From positions 1-15,863 of the forward strand of contig JBFWIW010000065.1 in assembly GCA_050253535.1 (NCBI GenBank): a stretch of DNA of 15,863 nt. The letters run 5' to 3'. Source of the DNA: JBFWIW01 sp050253535. Lineage in GTDB: Bacteria > Bacillota > Clostridia > Oscillospirales > Oscillospiraceae. Within the stretch, counting starts at the first letter, position 1, and each line of letters opens with the position of its first letter. Shown here in pieces: positions 13,758 through 15,863 of the stretch. The translations under genes and the position numbers were made by a program. The notes beneath the pieces were generated by a model, which had not been told where the DNA came from, did not search any database, and saw only the letters and a list, made by a program, of their open reading frames with translations.

Positions 13758-13786
13758 AATATATTCTTTTATGCAACACTTGTCAA
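13758..13786 (-). promoter_or_regulatory. Predicted sigma-A promoter of the 13059-13685 gene
   Basis: On the minus strand: perfect TTGACA (complement of 13781-13786), 17-bp spacer, TATATT (5 of 6, complement of 13758-13763), about 70 bp before the start codon. One of the best promoter matches in the window. Confidence 0.7.
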
Positions 13787-13904
13787 CTTATCGTTCCGCT
13801 GCGGCGCCTAAGAATTTCAGGCCTAATTATTATATATAGACACAATTCACTGAATAATACGGATATTTTTGCCGTATTTACTATAGTTACAGTATTTTAC
13901 ATTA

Positions 13905-13933
13905 ATTATTAAAATTTTTAAAATTTTAATAAT
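13905..13933. repeat. 29-bp all-A/T perfect palindrome
   Basis: ATTATTAAAATTTT, a single T, then AAAATTTTAATAAT: 14-bp arms with a 1-bp centre. It ends 7 bp before the glycosyltransferase -35 box. Possible roles are an UP-like element or binding site for an AT-preferring protein; low complexity makes chance possible. Confidence 0.5.
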
Positions 13934-13940
13934 AATTTAT

Positions 13941-13969
13941 TTGATAATGCAGTTAAGCTGTACTATACG
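13941..13969 (+). promoter_or_regulatory. Predicted promoter of the glycosyltransferase gene
   Basis: -35 TTGATA (13941-13946), 17-bp spacer, -10 TATACG (4 of 6, 13964-13969), about 60 bp before the ATG at 14033. A small GC hairpin (GCCGG/CCGGC, 13990-14008) lies in the leader just before the ribosome binding site. Confidence 0.45.
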
Positions 13970-14032
13970 TTGAAGTAATTCATAAAACCGCCGGCAAAAG
14001 TGACCGGCAATAAATTTGAAAGGCAGCTTTTT

Positions 14033-15289
14033 ATGGTACAATGGCTTGATGGCCTGAACCACCTGATATTCGTTTTGTTCTGCTTATGTTACGCATATCA
14101 GTTCGTATATGTAGGCGTGCGATTTATTAAAAAAATGCCGCGGCGGAAGGCAAAGAAGCTTCATAAATATGCCGTCCTGATCGCGGCCAGAAATGAAAGC
14201 CGGGTAATCGGTGAACTTTTGGACAGTATTAAGTCACAGGATTATCCGAAAGAACTCCTGGATGTATTCGTCGTGGCTGATAACTGTACGGATGAGACAG
14301 CGGAAGTGGCACGGAGGCACGGAGCAACCGTTTTTATAAGGTACAACAAACAGAAGGTCGGCAAGGGTTACGCCCTGAATTTCGCTTTTAAACAGATTGA
14401 CGACTTGTGCGGCATAGATTGCTATGAGGGCTATCTTGTTTTTGACGCAGACAATGTACTGGACGAGCACTACGTCAGAGAGATCAATGCTGTTTTTGAC
14501 AACGGTTACCGCGTCGTTACGAGCTACAGAAATTCCAAGAATCTGGGTTATAACTGGATATCGGCCGGGTATGGCCTCTGGTTTTTGCGCGAGTCCAAGT
14601 ATCTGAACGGTGCAAGAATGATCTGCCGCACTAGCTGTGCGATTTCCGGCACAGGTTTTTTAGTATCCAGCGAAATAATTAAAGATGACGGCGGATGGAA
14701 GTACAATCTGTTGACCGAGGACATCGAATTTACAGTTGACAAAGTGATACACAATGAAGTTATAGGTTACTGTGAAACGGCTATCCTGTACGATGAACAG
14801 CCTGTTGATTTTAAAGCATCCTGGAATCAGAGAATGCGATGGACTAAGGGTTTTTATCAGGTTATGCGCCGATATGGGCTAGGGATGCTGCGCGGATGTT
14901 GGTCCAACAGGAGTTTTCAGTGCTTCGATATGCTGGCGACAATTGCGCCGGCAACCCTGCTCACGCTGTCTCTGCTCCTTTTGAACTTCTCTGCGATGAT
15001 ATACGGTCTTGCTTTCGACCATAATGCGATAGCGATCGCAGCTATATACGACATCTGGGCAAGTTTTCGAAATATATATCTGACGCTTTTTTTCTTTGGC
15101 CTCATCACTATGGTATCGGAGAGAAAACAGATCTACTGCAGTAGGCTTAAGAAAATCCAGTACCTTTTTTCATTTCCGATTTTTATGATCACCTACCTCC
15201 CCATTGCAATTGCCGCGCTGTTCAAAAAGGTGACATGGGAGCCGGTCCGGCATACTTTCGTACAAAAAGTTACGGAGATCCGGAGATAG
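14033..15289 (+). CDS. Membrane-bound family 2 glycosyltransferase (processive type)
   Basis: 418 residues from ATG 14033 (GAAAGG 9 bp upstream); a GTG at 14000 in frame would add 11 residues without a good site. Layout: one N-terminal transmembrane helix (about 9-31), a GT-A catalytic domain, then C-terminal helices (about 299-324, 335-360, 378-398). Catalytic signatures are complete: VVADNCTDET (80-89), DADN (138-141, nucleotide/metal site), TED (228-230, catalytic base) and QRMRW (266-270). The D, D, D, QxxRW set marks processive synthases such as those of cellulose, hyaluronan or poly-N-acetylglucosamine. The polymer and sugar donor cannot be told, and no PilZ domain is fused. It likely makes or extends a surface polysaccharide on the inner face of the membrane. 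It is alone in its unit, ending at the terminator 15402-15436. Confidence 0.9.
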   Translation: MVQWLDGLNHLIFVLFCLCYAYQFVYVGVRFIKKMPRRKAKKLHKYAVLIAARNESRVIGELLDSIKSQDYPKELLDVFVVADNCTDETAEVARRHGATVFIRYNKQKVGKGYALNFAFKQIDDLCGIDCYEGYLVFDADNVLDEHYVREINAVFDNGYRVVTSYRNSKNLGYNWISAGYGLWFLRESKYLNGARMICRTSCAISGTGFLVSSEIIKDDGGWKYNLLTEDIEFTVDKVIHNEVIGYCETAILYDEQPVDFKASWNQRMRWTKGFYQVMRRYGLGMLRGCWSNRSFQCFDMLATIAPATLLTLSLLLLNFSAMIYGLAFDHNAIAIAAIYDIWASFRNIYLTLFFFGLITMVSERKQIYCSRLKKIQYLFSFPIFMITYLPIAIAALFKKVTWEPVRHTFVQKVTEIRR

Positions 15290-15401
15290 CTTCTTGTATC
15301 TGCATATCCATAACAGGGCCGCTTGAAGAACAGCGTCCATGAGACCGGACATATTTGCAATGAATTTCTTATTCACCGCCTGACATCTAAAATACATGTA
15401 T

Positions 15402-15436
15402 AAAGAGCACGCTGAGTTTTTTTCAGCGTGCTCTTT
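15402..15436 (+). terminator. Intrinsic terminator after the glycosyltransferase gene
   Basis: Perfect 14-bp arms AAAGAGCACGCTGA (15402-15415) and TCAGCGTGCTCTTT (15423-15436), 7-nt loop GTTTTTT, followed by GTTTG. It lies 113 bp after the stop codon. Confidence 0.85.
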
Positions 15437-15664
15437 GTTTGAAACAAAAAACTGTCATATTAAATGTCATTTTCGCCATGCATGCCGTCGGAAAAACATT
15501 TTTTGTTTATATTAGGTGGTTGGGTGCATTGGTCTTGTGACGGCCAGGCCGCACACAGTTAAAAAATACATGTATTTTTGGTCTGTACTTATACGCATCA
15601 GGTATTTTAGCATAACATAATAGTGGGCAATTTAAAATTTAACTTTTATTGGAGAGTGATAAAT
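15437..15664. other. Intergenic leader before the LysM gene; no gene recognised
   Basis: Contains a perfect A/T-rich palindrome AAAAATACATGTATTTTT near 15564-15581 and a small CGGCC/GGCCG dyad near 15540-15555. I see no convincing sigma-A promoter; if the downstream gene is sporulation-controlled a different sigma factor would be expected. I could not match the stretch to a riboswitch class. Confidence 0.4.
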
Positions 15665-15863
15665 TTGATCATACATGTAGTACGGCCGGGCGACAATATA
15701 TATAAAATATCAAAAGAATACGGCATTCCGGCTGAAAAGATAACCGACGTTAACCGACTGCCAAACGCCGACTCGCTTGTAATAGGGCAGACCATAGTGA
15801 TCCCCGGGGATCTGACGGCGCATACGGTAACAAGCGGCCAATCCATGTACTCGCTGGCACGGG
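15665..15863 (+). CDS. LysM-repeat cell-wall/spore protein (N-terminal part, runs off window)
   Basis: 66 codons are visible. It starts at TTG (15665-15667) with GGAGAG 8-9 bp upstream; no ATG start would keep the first motif intact. The sequence reads M-IIHVVRPGDNIYKISKEYG and continues to LVIGQTIVIP, a complete LysM domain (residues 3-47), followed by the start of a second one (HTVTSGQSMYSLAR). LysM domains bind N-acetylglucosamine chains of peptidoglycan. There is no signal peptide, and two N-terminal LysM domains directly at the start codon are typical of spore-associated YaaH-like GH18 cortex hydrolases or SafA-like coat proteins; the catalytic part would be outside the window. Confidence 0.85.
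   Translation, partial: MIIHVVRPGDNIYKISKEYGIPAEKITDVNRLPNADSLVIGQTIVIPGDLTAHTVTSGQSMYSLAR

Noticed and set aside
15480..15664. A second riboswitch before the LysM gene
   Set aside because: Some dyads and G-rich stretches are present, but no class consensus (GEMM, purine, SAM, T-box) could be matched.
1..15863. Insertion sequences, prophage, tRNA or rRNA genes
   Set aside because: No transposase, integrase, terminal inverted repeat set, cloverleaf or rRNA signature was recognised on either strand.

Overview
The window looks like a chromosome segment of an anaerobic, spore-forming Clostridia-type Firmicute. Reasons: purine-rich AGGAGG-type ribosome binding sites, AT-rich spacers with many TTGACA/TATAAT-like promoters, a LysM protein of the spore/cell-wall type, an AMMECR1/LigB protein typical of anaerobes, an S-layer-homology (SLH) surface protein and a GEMM-I (cyclic-di-GMP class) riboswitch. 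The genus cannot be named from sequence alone. A run of 10 Ns at 9715-9724 marks a scaffold gap, so this is a draft assembly.

Layout. 1-516 (-): truncated AmmeMemoRadiSam-type LigB/Memo-like protein. 736-1170 (+): universal stress protein with its own promoter inside an 11-bp inverted repeat, ending at a terminator shared with the convergent operon. 1294-5423 (-): four-gene catabolic cassette, read in order as a FucI/AraA-fold sugar isomerase, a DapA-family aldolase/lyase, DhaK and DhaL. A divergent IclR-family regulator (5657-6439, +) shares the upstream region, where two tandem 20-bp repeats lie at the predicted isomerase start point. No transporter, dehydratase or DhaM is in the window, so the substrate is unknown.

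6718-8383 (+): ECF sigma factor followed by a single-pass membrane protein that is probably its anti-sigma partner. A promoter followed immediately by a terminator-like hairpin lies in the leader, and a strong internal Shine-Dalgarno/GTG lies inside the membrane-protein gene.

8528-12667 (-): a very large secreted SLH protein with beta-rich and Ig-like modules, ending in a tandem array of identical 372-bp repeats. The array is broken by the assembly gap, and the C-terminal module downstream of it needs two reading-frame changes. The gene is preceded by a GEMM-I riboswitch aptamer (about 12837-12922) and an intrinsic terminator (12797-12828). An 8-nt segment of the aptamer's closing strand is perfectly complementary to the terminator loop, which gives a ready switching mechanism.

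13059-13685 (-): anchored extracytoplasmic protein of unknown function. 14033-15289 (+): processive-type family 2 membrane glycosyltransferase. 15665-end (+): start of a LysM-repeat protein with a TTG start codon. The second half of the window is therefore mostly cell-surface functions, with a second-messenger RNA switch on the surface protein; the first half is a regulated, biochemically unassigned carbohydrate pathway.
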